From contig JANMMJ010000068.1 of the NCBI GenBank assembly GCA_031373255.1, positions 1 to 64,000 on the forward strand: a stretch of DNA of 64,000 nucleotides, given 5' to 3'. Shown piece after piece: positions 42,585-51,176 of the stretch; the stretch's first letter is position 1; each line of letters opens with the position of its first letter. The DNA is from JANMMJ01 sp031373255 (GTDB lineage: Bacteria; Pseudomonadota; Alphaproteobacteria; Rhizobiales; Aestuariivirgaceae). The translations under genes and the position numbers were made by a program. The notes beneath the pieces are model-generated. The model did not search any database and was not told the DNA's origin. It worked only from the letters and a program-made list of their open reading frames with translations.

Positions 42585-43417
42585 TGCGCGATCGCCTTGT
42601 CGCTTTCATCGAGAAGCGGCACCCCATACTCCAGCAGGACCGTGTTGATCTCTTTCTGGCTGTCGCGGATGACTTTGTTCAACTCGCGCTTCCATTGCTG
42701 GTCCGTTGCCCGAACTCCCATGGTGATGCGATAGACCATGCGCGCACCCTTGGCCTCGTGGGTGAGGGGCGTGATCATCAGCGGCGGATCTGACTGGCGG
42801 GCGTAGAAACCGGCGATCGGACCCCACAGCAGCCCGAGATCGATGGCGCCGCTCCGCACATCCTCGATCATCTGTTCCGATGGATTTTCCAGCCTTGTAT
42901 CCACCATCAATTGATAGGGCCGCGCCTTGGCCAGAAGCCCATAGACTGCCATATTTGTGGCGGGCGGTGTTCCGGCGATGACGCCGATTACCTTGTCCTT
43001 CAGCCGCGGATCATCGAGGCTGGTGACGCCATCAAGTCCCGAGCCCGGCTTATACACCATCGAGTAGGACGTCCGGTAATAGGCATTGGTGTTCTGCACC
43101 AATTCGTCGCCCTGCGGGTAGCCCATGATGATATCGCAGCGATGCTCGCCCAGCGTCTTGCGGACGAATCCTGTCGCCATCGGATACCACGTGTACTGAA
43201 CGCTTTTCCGTCCGAGCTTGTGCGCGATCAGTTCCGCCAGCTTGTTCTCGAAGCCTTCGCCCTTCTCGTTCGAGAATGGCAGGCTCTTGGGATCGGCGCA
43301 TACCCTCAGAAAATCGGGATCGACAAGTTCTCCTCCTGCACCCAGCCCGGTCGACTGGGCCTGCGCCAGGCCAAAGCCTGAAGCCAGAAGCAATGCCGCC
43401 AGTAGTTTGCGCATCAT
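42581..43417 (-). CDS. xoxJ: XoxJ/MxaJ-type periplasmic binding protein
   Basis: The 278-residue protein is of the solute-binding-protein type associated with quinoprotein dehydrogenases. It has a signal peptide (LLAALLLASGFGLAQA), the DPDFLRVCADPKSLPFSNEKGEGFENKLAE opening, and the GYPQGDELVQNTNAYYRTSY segment. XoxJ is thought to help mature or activate XoxF. It is 15 bases downstream of xoxG and overlaps the rhodanese gene by 4 bases. Confidence 0.9.
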   Translation of the reverse strand: MMRKLLAALLLASGFGLAQAQSTGLGAGGELVDPDFLRVCADPKSLPFSNEKGEGFENKLAELIAHKLGRKSVQYTWYPMATGFVRKTLGEHRCDIIMGYPQGDELVQNTNAYYRTSYSMVYKPGSGLDGVTSLDDPRLKDKVIGVIAGTPPATNMAVYGLLAKARPYQLMVDTRLENPSEQMIEDVRSGAIDLGLLWGPIAGFYARQSDPPLMITPLTHEAKGARMVYRITMGVRATDQQWKRELNKVIRDSQKEINTVLLEYGVPLLDESDKAIAQ

Positions 43418-43432
43418 CGGTTACTCCTCGGC

Positions 43433-43942
43433 TTAGCCGCCCATGCAGGCTTCTTCGCTTGCGCGCGCCGCATCGGTCTTGGCTTCCTTCTTCGGCGGTC
43501 GCCCGCGCGGCAGCACGTCATCTGCGCGCGCCCGCAGGTAAACATAAAGATCGTCAATGTGGCAGGCCACCACCTTGTTGAGGCCAAACGCCGGCATCAC
43601 CTTTTGCGTAGCCGTATTCACTTCCTGCTTGCCGTTGATGATCACATCCATGAATTGGCTGTAGTCCATGGTCTTGAGCGAGTCCTTCAGCGCCGGCGCG
43701 TAGCTCGACCCGAGTCCCTCGGGACCGTGGCACACGTGGCATTCTGAGTGATACAGCCGGAAGCCCGAATATGTGAACCAGTCAACCGTGCCGTCGGCCT
43801 GGATATTGTATGTCGGCACATCATCTTTGTCATAGGACTTGCCGTCCTCGGCACGCACTGCCTTGCTGTCCGCCGGATCTCCCGCAAGTGCAGCACCACT
43901 CATAAGCGCGAGAGCCACAAGGGCTGCGCAAGTCTTCACCAT
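43433..43942 (-). CDS. xoxG: XoxG-type cytochrome c, electron acceptor of XoxF
   Basis: The 169-residue exported cytochrome has a signal peptide (residues 1-20) and one haem motif, Cys68-His-Val-Cys71-His72, in SECHVCHGPEGLGSSY. MPAFGLNKV is a likely axial-Met region. It belongs to the methanol-metabolism cytochrome group that accepts electrons from XoxF. It is 125 bases downstream of xoxF, in a gap holding two hairpins. Confidence 0.9.
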   Translation of the reverse strand: MVKTCAALVALALMSGAALAGDPADSKAVRAEDGKSYDKDDVPTYNIQADGTVDWFTYSGFRLYHSECHVCHGPEGLGSSYAPALKDSLKTMDYSQFMDVIINGKQEVNTATQKVMPAFGLNKVVACHIDDLYVYLRARADDVLPRGRPPKKEAKTDAARASEEACMGG

Positions 43943-43973
43943 TTTAGGTCCTCACCGGATCGTTTGAAAGCTT

Positions 43974-44037
43974 GGCCGGTTGCTCCGGCCTTGATGGTTG
44001 AGGCCCGGCGCTCTGCTCGTCACAGAACCACCGGGCC
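43974..44037 (-). terminator. Two hairpins in the xoxF-xoxG gap
   Basis: Hairpin A is GGCCGG (43974-43979) with CCGGCC (43985-43990). Hairpin B is GGCCCGG (44002-44008) with CCGGGCC (44031-44037), and an inner TCTG/CAGA pairing extends it. Neither is followed by a long T-run on the minus strand. They probably lower or stabilise transcript levels so that xoxF mRNA exceeds xoxGJ. Confidence 0.5.
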
Positions 44038-44067
44038 CCAGTTCGTCTAGTTCAGTTCACCTGAACC

Positions 44068-45882
44068 TCAGTTGCCGAGCTCGAACACTGTAAGCTGGCC
44101 GCCAAGAGCGGTGTACTTGCTCAGGCCGGCATAGCCGCCGACTGCGCCAAGACCGGCTTGCGGATCGGTAAGACCGGCCGCGAGGCCGATGCCTGCCCAT
44201 CCACCGACGCCTGACAGGATAGCAACATACTGCTTGCCGGCGTTTTCGTAGGTCATAACGTTACCGATGATGCCTGACGGAGTCTTGAACTTGTACAGTT
44301 CCTTACCCGTCTTGGCATCCACGGCCTTCAGGTAGCCTTCCAGCGTTCCGTAGAACACCACGTTTCCGGCTGTCGCGAGAGCGCCGCCCCAGGCAGAGAA
44401 CTGCTCCGGATTGGACCACACGATTTTGCCTTCGCCGGCATCCCAGGCGATGAAGTTACCCATGCCGCCATGGCTGTTCGGCGCAGGATACATCGACAGG
44501 GTGGCGCCAACATAGGGCTGCCCGGCGGTGTAGCTGACACGGAACGGTTCGTAGTCCATGCAGACATGGTTGGTCGGCACATAGAACAGACCCGTATCCG
44601 GCGAGAACGCCGCCGGCTGCTGGTCCTTTGATCCCAACGCGGCAGGGCAGACGCCTGTCGTGTTGACGTCTTCGCCGTTCTGGTCGGTCGAGTACTTGGC
44701 TACAACCGCGGGACGGCCGTAGTTGGCACTGGCCGGATCCATATCGACGCCGGTCGTCCAGTTCACTTGCGGATCATACTTTTCGGCGACGAGCAGTTCG
44801 CCCGTGACGCGGTCAAGGGTGTAGCCCAGGCCGTTACGATCGAAGTGAACAACGGCCTTGCGGTCCTGACCCTTCACCTTGATATCGGCGAGGATCATTT
44901 CGTTGATGCCGTCAAAGTCCCATTCGTCGTGTGGTGTCATCTGGTAGACCCACTTGGCCATGCCAGTATCGACGTCACGTGCCCAAACGGTCATCGACCA
45001 TTTGTTGTCGCCAGGACGCTGCTTGGGGTTCCAGGTCGAAGGGTTGCCTGAACCATAATACATCAGGTTCAGATCCTTGTCGTAGGAGAACCAGCCCCAG
45101 GTTGCGCCGCCGCCGATCTTCCACTGATCGCCTTCCCAGGTCGACGTGCCGGAGTCTTTGCCGACAGGCTTGCCGAGATGCGTGGTCTTTTCCCCGTCCA
45201 TCAGGGTCTGATCATCCGGTCCCATGGAATAGCCCCGCCAAGCGAGCGTGCCATCCTTGAGGTTGTAGGCCGTCATCGAACCCTGGACGCCGAATTCGCC
45301 GCCCGAGATACCGATCATCACCTTGTCCTTGACGACCATTGGCGCCGAAGTACCGGTTGAACCCTTCGAAGGATCGCCGTTCTTCACTGACCACGCCACT
45401 GCGCCCGTCTTGGCATCGAGCGCCACGACGGTTGTATCCGCCTGATGCAGGATGATCTTGCCATCGCCATAGGCCACGCCGCGATTGACTGTATCGCAGC
45501 ACATGACAGGGATCACGTTCGGATCCTGCTTGGGTTCGTACTTCCAGACGATCGAACCGCCGTCATCGAGATTGAGGGCATACACCATGTTGGGGAAGGG
45601 GGTATGCACATACATCATGTTGCCGATCACGAGGGGGTTGCCTTCGTGGCCGCGCAGAACGCCGGTCGAGAATGTCCAAGCCACTTTCAGCTTGCTGACG
45701 TTATCGGCCGTGATTTGGTTGAGTTTGGAATACCGTTGATTCCAGTAGTCTCCCGTCGGCATCGCCCAGTTCTTGGCATCCGAAGCGAGAGTTTGCAGGT
45801 CGTCATTGGCTTGGGCGGGAACGCCGCCATAGCCGGCAACGACTGCCACACACGCTGTTGCAAAAAGCAGTTTACGCATCAA
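44068..45882 (-). CDS. xoxF: Lanthanide-dependent methanol dehydrogenase XoxF
   Basis: The 604-residue PQQ enzyme has a signal peptide (residues 1-25), tryptophan-docking propeller repeats, and the vicinal disulfide Cys128-Cys129 (PVMCCDTVNRG). Its active site is Asp322 in EWDFDGINE. Asp324, two residues further, replaces the Ala of calcium-type MxaF and is the lanthanide ligand, so this is XoxF. Length and the downstream xoxG-xoxJ order are typical of the XoxF5 clade. It oxidises methanol to formaldehyde or formate in the periplasm. Confidence 0.96.
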   Translation of the reverse strand: MMRKLLFATACVAVVAGYGGVPAQANDDLQTLASDAKNWAMPTGDYWNQRYSKLNQITADNVSKLKVAWTFSTGVLRGHEGNPLVIGNMMYVHTPFPNMVYALNLDDGGSIVWKYEPKQDPNVIPVMCCDTVNRGVAYGDGKIILHQADTTVVALDAKTGAVAWSVKNGDPSKGSTGTSAPMVVKDKVMIGISGGEFGVQGSMTAYNLKDGTLAWRGYSMGPDDQTLMDGEKTTHLGKPVGKDSGTSTWEGDQWKIGGGATWGWFSYDKDLNLMYYGSGNPSTWNPKQRPGDNKWSMTVWARDVDTGMAKWVYQMTPHDEWDFDGINEMILADIKVKGQDRKAVVHFDRNGLGYTLDRVTGELLVAEKYDPQVNWTTGVDMDPASANYGRPAVVAKYSTDQNGEDVNTTGVCPAALGSKDQQPAAFSPDTGLFYVPTNHVCMDYEPFRVSYTAGQPYVGATLSMYPAPNSHGGMGNFIAWDAGEGKIVWSNPEQFSAWGGALATAGNVVFYGTLEGYLKAVDAKTGKELYKFKTPSGIIGNVMTYENAGKQYVAILSGVGGWAGIGLAAGLTDPQAGLGAVGGYAGLSKYTALGGQLTVFELGN

Positions 45883-46509
45883 GTGTCCTCCCAGACATTT
45901 GTTGAGCGGGCCGACTCACGAAAAGTCAGATGGACGCCTCAAGCGTCGGCCACAGTCCAGACTGTGGGAAGGGTTCCGGCAGCGTGTCACGACCGCGGCG
46001 AGGTATTGGGGGGCACCGATAACCAGATACCCCAACCTCGGCCTTCGATAAAAACGACAGCGCTCCCTTTATTCGCTGACGCCCTTGAAACCGGAAACCT
46101 CGATCAGGCTATTACAGAAAACACAAAGTGACAAGAAGCATTGTTACACTCCTGTAAGAAACTCTCTCCGACTTTCGTCTGCACCGCGCAAGGAAACATC
46201 GGCGAAGTTCCAGAAACCTATACGCACATGGGCCCTTTGCGGTTTCGTCTTCTGCCAACTTAATTCGCTTGGAGCACCGCAAACACTGTTCCTTGCGACA
46301 TTGGCAAATTCATGTCATTTATAGCGCGGGGTACGAAAGTCTAAAAGCGTATCATCGCACGGACCAAGTGGTCACAACGAGTCGATGGACGTTGACGGAA
46401 AGTGGGGAAATCATCGGGGCCTTTCAGGCCACAAGAGGCGGCAACGCCCAAACCCTGAATCACAACCAGATTTTCCTCCAGGATTGTAAACATCAGGAGG
46501 ACTTCTAAT
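45883..46509. promoter_or_regulatory. 627-base divergent region between xoxF and the DUF1097 gene
   Basis: No convincing gene lies here. Near the xoxF start is a palindrome, CCACAGT (45950-45956) with ACTGTGG (45961-45967), and a TTGGGG/CCCCAA pair near 46005-46035. At 46112-46157, nested imperfect inverted repeats read TTACAG, AGTGACAA, TTGTTACACT, CTGTAA. A small dyad, GGCCT/AGGCC, lies near 46424-46436. The DUF1097 Shine-Dalgarno is aggagg, 6 bases before its ATG. The region probably holds both promoters and binding sites for methanol or lanthanide regulators. Confidence 0.45.
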
Positions 46510-47007
46510 ATGGATCTCGTTACTGCTTTGGCTATCGTTATTGGTGTGCTGGGCGCAATTGCAACGTTTGTGGCCGTTTCCATGGGAAGCCCCTACGTGC
46601 TGATTTGGGCCATCTTCATTGCGTGGGGTTGCTATTTTCACTGTGGCGGCCAGGAAGCCGGGCTGAAAGCCTCGATTCCTGCCAACATCTGGGGCGCGGT
46701 CTGCGCCGCTGTTGCTCTCATCGTGTTGCTGGCGATGGGTGTGACGCCGCTTAACGCAGCGATCTGCGTCGGTGTGACAGTGGCCATCATGATCCTGGGC
46801 GCGAAGGCGCCTGCACTTGGCGCCATTCCTGCCTCTGTCTATGGCTACGCTTCGACAGCTGGCTTGTTCCTTTTGGGCAGCGCTGCCTATGGCGAAGGTT
46901 CCGGTGCTGTTGTGAAGGTTGCCATTGCCGTGATCATTTCGATGATTATCGGCAACGTGCTTGGCTATATCTCGCAGAAGATTGCCGGTTCACTCGTCAA
47001 GAGTTGA
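46510..47007 (+). CDS. DUF1097-family inner-membrane protein
   Basis: The 165-residue protein has five or six hydrophobic helices (ALAIVIGVLGAIATFVAVSM, GAVCAAVALIVLLAMGV, AICVGVTVAIMILG, VVKVAIAVIISMIIGNVLGY) and fits DUF1097 (YcdZ-like). It contains an intramembrane GCYFHCGG with two Cys and one His. The strong aggagg Shine-Dalgarno and its own terminator indicate a separate, well-expressed unit facing xoxF. Its function is unknown; a transport or sensing role in methanol metabolism is only a guess. Confidence 0.75.
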   Translation: MDLVTALAIVIGVLGAIATFVAVSMGSPYVLIWAIFIAWGCYFHCGGQEAGLKASIPANIWGAVCAAVALIVLLAMGVTPLNAAICVGVTVAIMILGAKAPALGAIPASVYGYASTAGLFLLGSAAYGEGSGAVVKVAIAVIISMIIGNVLGYISQKIAGSLVKS

Positions 47008-47033
47008 TCGCAGGTATCTGAATTGCCCTTCAA

Positions 47034-47065
47034 CCCCCTCCGCGTCATAACGGAGGGGGATTTTT
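47034..47065 (+). terminator. Rho-independent terminator after the DUF1097 gene
   Basis: CCCCCTCCG (47034-47042) pairs perfectly with CGGAGGGGG (47051-47059) around an 8-base loop, followed by ATTTTT. It is a textbook terminator 27 bases after the stop codon. The following hydrolase gene begins only 20 bases later, so it must rely on readthrough or its own promoter within the terminator region. Confidence 0.85.
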
Positions 47066-47084
47066 GGTCTGCAATGGAGCGACG

Positions 47085-48014
47085 GTGCTCTCGCGACGAA
47101 CACTGCTGACGGGATTGACCGCACTTGCGGGTATTACCCAACGCGCCGCAGCTGAGACGCCGTTTGCCCTGCGCGAGATTGCGCCCGGTATTCATGTTCA
47201 CTTGCCAAAGCCTGCGCTTGTTGCGGCAGCCAATCAGGGCGACATCGCCAATCTTGGCTTGATTGTCGGCGACGCTGCCTGTGCCGTTGTCGATACGGGC
47301 GGGAGCATCGCCGTGGGTGAGAAGTTTCACCAGGCGATAGCAGTGATCACAAGCAAGCCGGTCAGATACGTCATCAACACGCATACCCATCCGGATCATC
47401 TCTTCGGCAATGCAGCATTCCAGGGGGCCGGCACGGAATTCGTCGGTCATCACAACCTGCCACGCGCGCTGGCATCCCGGCAGGAGCATTACCTCGTCTC
47501 CTTTCGCCAGCAGCTTGGCGAAAGCCTCATGGCGAATTTCCGCTTTGTGCCGCCAACGGTGCTGGTTCAGGACGAAATGATCCTGGATCTTGGCAATCGC
47601 AGAATTGTCCTGAGGGCATGGCCAGCCGCCCACACCGATTGCGATCTGACAGTCTTCGACGAGGCCACAAAAACCCTTTTCACTGGCGATCTGGTTTTTC
47701 GCGAACATGTTCCGGTTGTGGATGCAACGCTTTTGGGCTGGCTGCAGGTGATGGATGGGCTCTCTGCGATCAAGGCCAACCTTATGATTCCTGGCCATGG
47801 CGCGCCGGATGAAACATGGCCGGATGGCTTGCTGGCCCAGCGCGCCTATTTCGAAAGCCTGGCCAGCGATTTGCGCAAGGACATTCAGGAAGGCGTGGGT
47901 ATGAGTGAGGCGATTGAGACAGCCGCCGCGTCCGAGCGCGGCAACTGGCAGCTATTCGACGAGTACAATGGCCGAAACGCCAGCGAGGCCTTCAAGGAAC
48001 TCGAATGGGAGTAA
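47085..48014 (+). CDS. Quinoprotein-relay metallo-beta-lactamase-fold hydrolase
   Basis: The 309-residue exported protein has a twin-arginine-like start (SRRTLLTGLTALAGI). The zinc motif is His100, His102, Asp104 and His105 in NTHTHPDHLFGN, with later ligands in AAHTDCD and IPGHG. It matches the SoxH-related 'quinoprotein relay' zinc hydrolases found beside PQQ dehydrogenases. The GTG at 47085 is preceded by tggag; a TTG 7 codons upstream is possible. It is followed by the SoxYZ-like carrier gene, its usual partner. The substrate is unknown. Confidence 0.83.
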   Translation: MLSRRTLLTGLTALAGITQRAAAETPFALREIAPGIHVHLPKPALVAAANQGDIANLGLIVGDAACAVVDTGGSIAVGEKFHQAIAVITSKPVRYVINTHTHPDHLFGNAAFQGAGTEFVGHHNLPRALASRQEHYLVSFRQQLGESLMANFRFVPPTVLVQDEMILDLGNRRIVLRAWPAAHTDCDLTVFDEATKTLFTGDLVFREHVPVVDATLLGWLQVMDGLSAIKANLMIPGHGAPDETWPDGLLAQRAYFESLASDLRKDIQEGVGMSEAIETAAASERGNWQLFDEYNGRNASEAFKELEWE

Positions 48015-48085
48015 ACCCGGATGCATTTTGGATTTTGCGCCGTCTGTGGTATTTTGCAACCTATGGCATATGAGGAATTCCGCTG

Positions 48086-48913
48086 ATGCTGAAAATGTCG
48101 CGCCGTCAGTCCTTGGTTCTTGGCTTTTCGGCCGTCGCCGTCTCGCCTGGAGCGATCTGGGCCGCGGCACCGGTCGCCGACGATCCCTGGCCCGGTCTTG
48201 TGACCGATGTTTTTTCAGACACGGCTATGCAAAGGACCGATTCGGTCGTGATCATGGAAGCACCCTACCGGTCCCTCGATGCCGCCTTGACGCCACTCAC
48301 CGTGAACCTTTCGCCGCCCGCTGGCGACGCAATCAAGACGGTGACGCTTGTTGTGGATCGCAATCCCGCACCTGTTGCTGCGGTTTTCCGGCTTGGTGAA
48401 ACGGCGGATGTCAGCCGGATCGAGACGCGCATTCGCGTGAACGAGAACACCGCTATGCATGCCGTGGCCGAAACGGTCAGCGGCAAGCTCTACGTGTCGG
48501 AGAAATTCATCAAGGCGGCTGGTGGTTGTTCAGCACCGTCAATCAAGAACCAGGATGAAGCCGTAGCCAGCTTGGGCAAGATGAAACTCCGTCAGTTCGG
48601 CGCTCCCACCAGCGCCAGCGCTCCCCGCGAGGTCCAGCTCCAGATCCGCCATCCGAATAATTCCGGTTTTCAGGTCGATCAGGTCACGCACTATTACATC
48701 CCTGCCCGCTTTGTCAGCGATATCAAGCTCTGGCAGGGTGAAGACCTTATCGTCGGCATTGAGGGAGGCATTTCGCTTTCGGAAGATCCAACAGTCCGCG
48801 TCACCTTTCGCCACAATGGCGCGAAATCTTTCAGGGCCGACATTCTTGATACCGATCAGGCGGCGTTCAGCGCCAGTTGGGATGCGATTCCGCCCGGAAG
48901 CTCGGCAAGCTGA
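48086..48913 (+). CDS. Fused SoxY-SoxZ-like sulfur carrier associated with quinoproteins
   Basis: The 275-residue exported protein has a signal peptide with paired Arg (MSRRQSLVLGFSAVAVSPGA). A SoxY-like domain with the carrier cysteine Cys148 in KAAGGCSAPS is followed by a SoxZ-like beta domain (VQLQIRHPNNSGFQ, YYIPARFVSDIKLW). In thiosulfate oxidation SoxY and SoxZ are separate, with the GGC arm at the very end of SoxY. Here the arm is internal at the fusion point. No other thiosulfate-oxidation genes are present. Its stop codon abuts the stop of the convergent gene (TGATCA). Confidence 0.85.
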   Translation: MLKMSRRQSLVLGFSAVAVSPGAIWAAAPVADDPWPGLVTDVFSDTAMQRTDSVVIMEAPYRSLDAALTPLTVNLSPPAGDAIKTVTLVVDRNPAPVAAVFRLGETADVSRIETRIRVNENTAMHAVAETVSGKLYVSEKFIKAAGGCSAPSIKNQDEAVASLGKMKLRQFGAPTSASAPREVQLQIRHPNNSGFQVDQVTHYYIPARFVSDIKLWQGEDLIVGIEGGISLSEDPTVRVTFRHNGAKSFRADILDTDQAAFSASWDAIPPGSSAS

Positions 48914-49519
48914 TCAGTTGAGAAGGCTCTGAATGGTCTTCGCCAGACCGTAGAGCCGTTGCTCGATAATGACCGGCACTTCGCAGACATAGGTCAGCGA
49001 CTTCCGCCGTTCTTCAAAAATCCGCGTATCCCAGTTTATCTGGTCGGTCATGTCCTGAACTTCGGTTGGATCGGCATTGGCGTCGGCGCGCTTTGCGGCA
49101 AGCGCTTCCTGCGCAATCCTCAGCTTTTCGGCAAATTGCAGCTGCTTCTTGCCATAGCGCTCAATGCCGCTGATCACATCGCTGCGCTCGCCATTGAGCG
49201 TGTCGAACAATGCGGCAAATGCCGCTTCAAGTTTTAGTTTTTTCTGATCGCCGGCTTTTCCAGCAAACTCTCTTACCTGCTTTGAGGCTTCTTCCAGCGG
49301 AAACCGCCGCGCCGCGAGCAGGGATACAAGATCGCTGATTTCCTTGTCGGTCTTCAGCGCGGTGGCTTCAGGTCCGGGCACTTCAGCGGTCCACACCGCA
49401 CTGAGCGAGATTTGCGGAACCTTGCGCTGTACGCAGGGCCAGTCATTTGTGGCAGCGGCGAACACGCCCTGTCCGGACATCAGGATGAAAGCGAGGCAAA
49501 GTGAAAGATGCCGCATCAT
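48914..49519 (-). CDS. Exported coiled-coil protein at the end of the quinoprotein ABC operon
   Basis: The 201-residue protein has a signal peptide (LSLCLAFILMSGQGVFAA) and then a conserved-looking WPCVQRKVPQISLSAVW block. The long helical part is rich in Lys/Glu (KAGDQKKLKLEAAFAALF, YGKKQLQFAEKLRIAQEAL) and ends with Cys in LTYVCEVPVIIEQRLYGLA. No named family was recognised. The start at 49519 (ATGATG) overlaps the permease stop. Two cysteines near the ends may pair. It is probably periplasmic and tied to the ABC transporter. Confidence 0.7.
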   Translation of the reverse strand: MMRHLSLCLAFILMSGQGVFAAATNDWPCVQRKVPQISLSAVWTAEVPGPEATALKTDKEISDLVSLLAARRFPLEEASKQVREFAGKAGDQKKLKLEAAFAALFDTLNGERSDVISGIERYGKKQLQFAEKLRIAQEALAAKRADANADPTEVQDMTDQINWDTRIFEERRKSLTYVCEVPVIIEQRLYGLAKTIQSLLN

Positions 49520-50367
49520 GTGTCTCCCGGTCCTCCTTTGCGCGACATGAATCCACGCGTCGGATCGTAGGCATAGACCGCAGCGGCGAGGAACGCCACG
49601 GTGCAGCCCGCAACGACTGCGAGCGCCATGAAATTGACCTTCCCGTAGAATGCGAAACGGATGAGTTCGACCGCGTGTGTGAACGGATTGAGCGCGCAAA
49701 TCTGGTACAGTAGCGGGCTCGATTCCTTGACGCGCCACAACGGATAAAGCGCTGACGACGCAAAGAACATCGGAAAGATCACGAAGTTCATCACACCGGC
49801 GAAATTTTCCAGCTGCTTGATCATTGACGACAGCAGCATGCCGATCGAGCCGAGCATCAGCCCGGAAAGGATCAGCGCCGGCAGAATTGTGAAGTAACCC
49901 ATGACCGGCGCCTTGACATCCCAGAACCAGGCGATGGCCAGATAGACGTAAACCTGGAGAAGCGAGATGGCCACGCCCGCCGAGAGCTTCGACAAAATGA
50001 GGAACCAGCGGGGCAGGGGGCTCACCAGAAGGGTCCGCATGTTGCCGGTTTCACGGTCATAGACCATGGCGAGCGACGTCTGCATGCCATTGAAAAGCTG
50101 GATCATCGCGACAAGACCCGGCGTGATGTAAACCTCATACAGCACATAGGTCTGGTAAGGCGGGATGATCGACACGCCCAGAACCTGGCGGAACCCAGCG
50201 GCAAAGATGAACAGCCAGAGCAGCGGCCGCACCAGTGCCGAAATGAAGCGTTCGCGCTGGTGCAGAAATCGCAGCGTCTCCCGCCAGACAATTCCGGAGA
50301 AGCATGTGGCGTAGTCGCGGAGTGAGAACCCCAGTTTTTCTGTCGGAGTATTGATCGCGGTGGTCAT
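49516..50367 (-). CDS. ABC transporter permease of the PQQ-dehydrogenase-associated system
   Basis: The 283-residue ABC-2-type permease has six hydrophobic segments, starting with LWLFIFAAGFRQVLGV. It includes MVYDRETGNMRTLLVSPLPRWF, the ABC-2 coupling region, and a C-terminal helix (FMALAVVAGCTVAFLAAAVYAY). ABC-2 permeases usually export. The gene overlaps the ATPase gene by 4 bases and the next gene by 4 bases. Related permeases stand in the Pseudomonas ped alcohol-oxidation cluster. Confidence 0.88.
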   Translation of the reverse strand: MTTAINTPTEKLGFSLRDYATCFSGIVWRETLRFLHQRERFISALVRPLLWLFIFAAGFRQVLGVSIIPPYQTYVLYEVYITPGLVAMIQLFNGMQTSLAMVYDRETGNMRTLLVSPLPRWFLILSKLSAGVAISLLQVYVYLAIAWFWDVKAPVMGYFTILPALILSGLMLGSIGMLLSSMIKQLENFAGVMNFVIFPMFFASSALYPLWRVKESSPLLYQICALNPFTHAVELIRFAFYGKVNFMALAVVAGCTVAFLAAAVYAYDPTRGFMSRKGGPGDT

Positions 50368-51131
50368 GCAGCTTCCGTCCGGGTTGCTGGGCGCGGCGTG
50401 CTGGTGAGCGTCGTGAAGGCGCTTCGAATGTCGTCTGTTCCAGTGCGCGCGACGATATCGGCCACCGTGCCCTTCTCCAGCAGGCGGCCAAGATGCATGA
50501 TCAGGATTTCGTCAGCCGGTGAAATTTCATCGATGAGATGCGTGGCCCAAAGCACACCGATGCGCTCGTCCTCCACCAGCAGGCGCACGTGCTTTTCAAG
50601 ATCGGCGCGTGACTTGATGTCGAGTCCGATGGTCGGCTCGTCAAGCAGCAGGAGCCGCGGGCGGTGTAGCAGCGACCGGGCGATTTCCACCCGCCGCATC
50701 TGCCCGCCGGAAAGATTGCGGATTTTTTCCTTGGCCCGGTCTGCCAGGTCGAACCGCTCGAGCAGTTCCTCGGCGCGCTCCCGGCCATCCCGATAACCAA
50801 TGCCATGCAGGGCGGCGTGATAGGAGAGGTTTTGGACCACTGAGAGATCAAGATCAAGCGTGCGGCTCTGGAACACCACGCCAAGCCGCCGCAGCGCCTC
50901 GCCAGGCGCATCGCGGATATCGAAACCAAAAACCGAAATCCGCCCCTGCCGTGTGTCGTAGAGTCGGGTAATCAGCGAAAACAGCGTCGACTTACCCGCA
51001 CCATTAAGCCCCAGCAGCACCGAAAACGTTCCCTGTGCAATGCTGAACGAGACATCATCCAGGGCCTTGCGCTCGCCATAGAAATGGCTGACGCCGGTCA
51101 CTTCAAGGGCAAGTCGTTCCGTCCCGTTCAT
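50364..51131 (-). CDS. ABC transporter ATPase of the PQQ-dehydrogenase-associated system
   Basis: The 255-residue ATPase has Walker A at residues 41-49 (GLNGAGKST), the signature LSGGQMRRVEIARSLL, and Walker B LLLLDEPTIGLD. It opens VTGVSHFYGERKALDDVSFS, as in the family annotated for PQQ-dependent alcohol dehydrogenase loci. It would drive the adjacent ABC-2 permease. The gap to the upstream cupredoxin-like gene is 45 bases. Confidence 0.9.
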   Translation of the reverse strand: MNGTERLALEVTGVSHFYGERKALDDVSFSIAQGTFSVLLGLNGAGKSTLFSLITRLYDTRQGRISVFGFDIRDAPGEALRRLGVVFQSRTLDLDLSVVQNLSYHAALHGIGYRDGRERAEELLERFDLADRAKEKIRNLSGGQMRRVEIARSLLHRPRLLLLDEPTIGLDIKSRADLEKHVRLLVEDERIGVLWATHLIDEISPADEILIMHLGRLLEKGTVADIVARTGTDDIRSAFTTLTSTPRPATRTEAA

Positions 51132-51176
51132 GATCTCCCTTAGCCCGCTTGGCCCTCTTTGGCACCATCAATCCGT

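Noticed and set aside
44068..45882. Calcium-type methanol dehydrogenase MxaF
   Set aside because: The residue two after the catalytic Asp is Asp324, not Ala, and no mxaI gene is nearby; this is the XoxF type.
47100..48913. Thiosulfate-oxidising Sox pathway
   Set aside because: Only SoxYZ- and SoxH-like proteins are present; SoxA/X, SoxB and SoxCD of sulfur oxidation are absent, and the soxBDAG genes at 20673-25910 are sarcosine oxidase.
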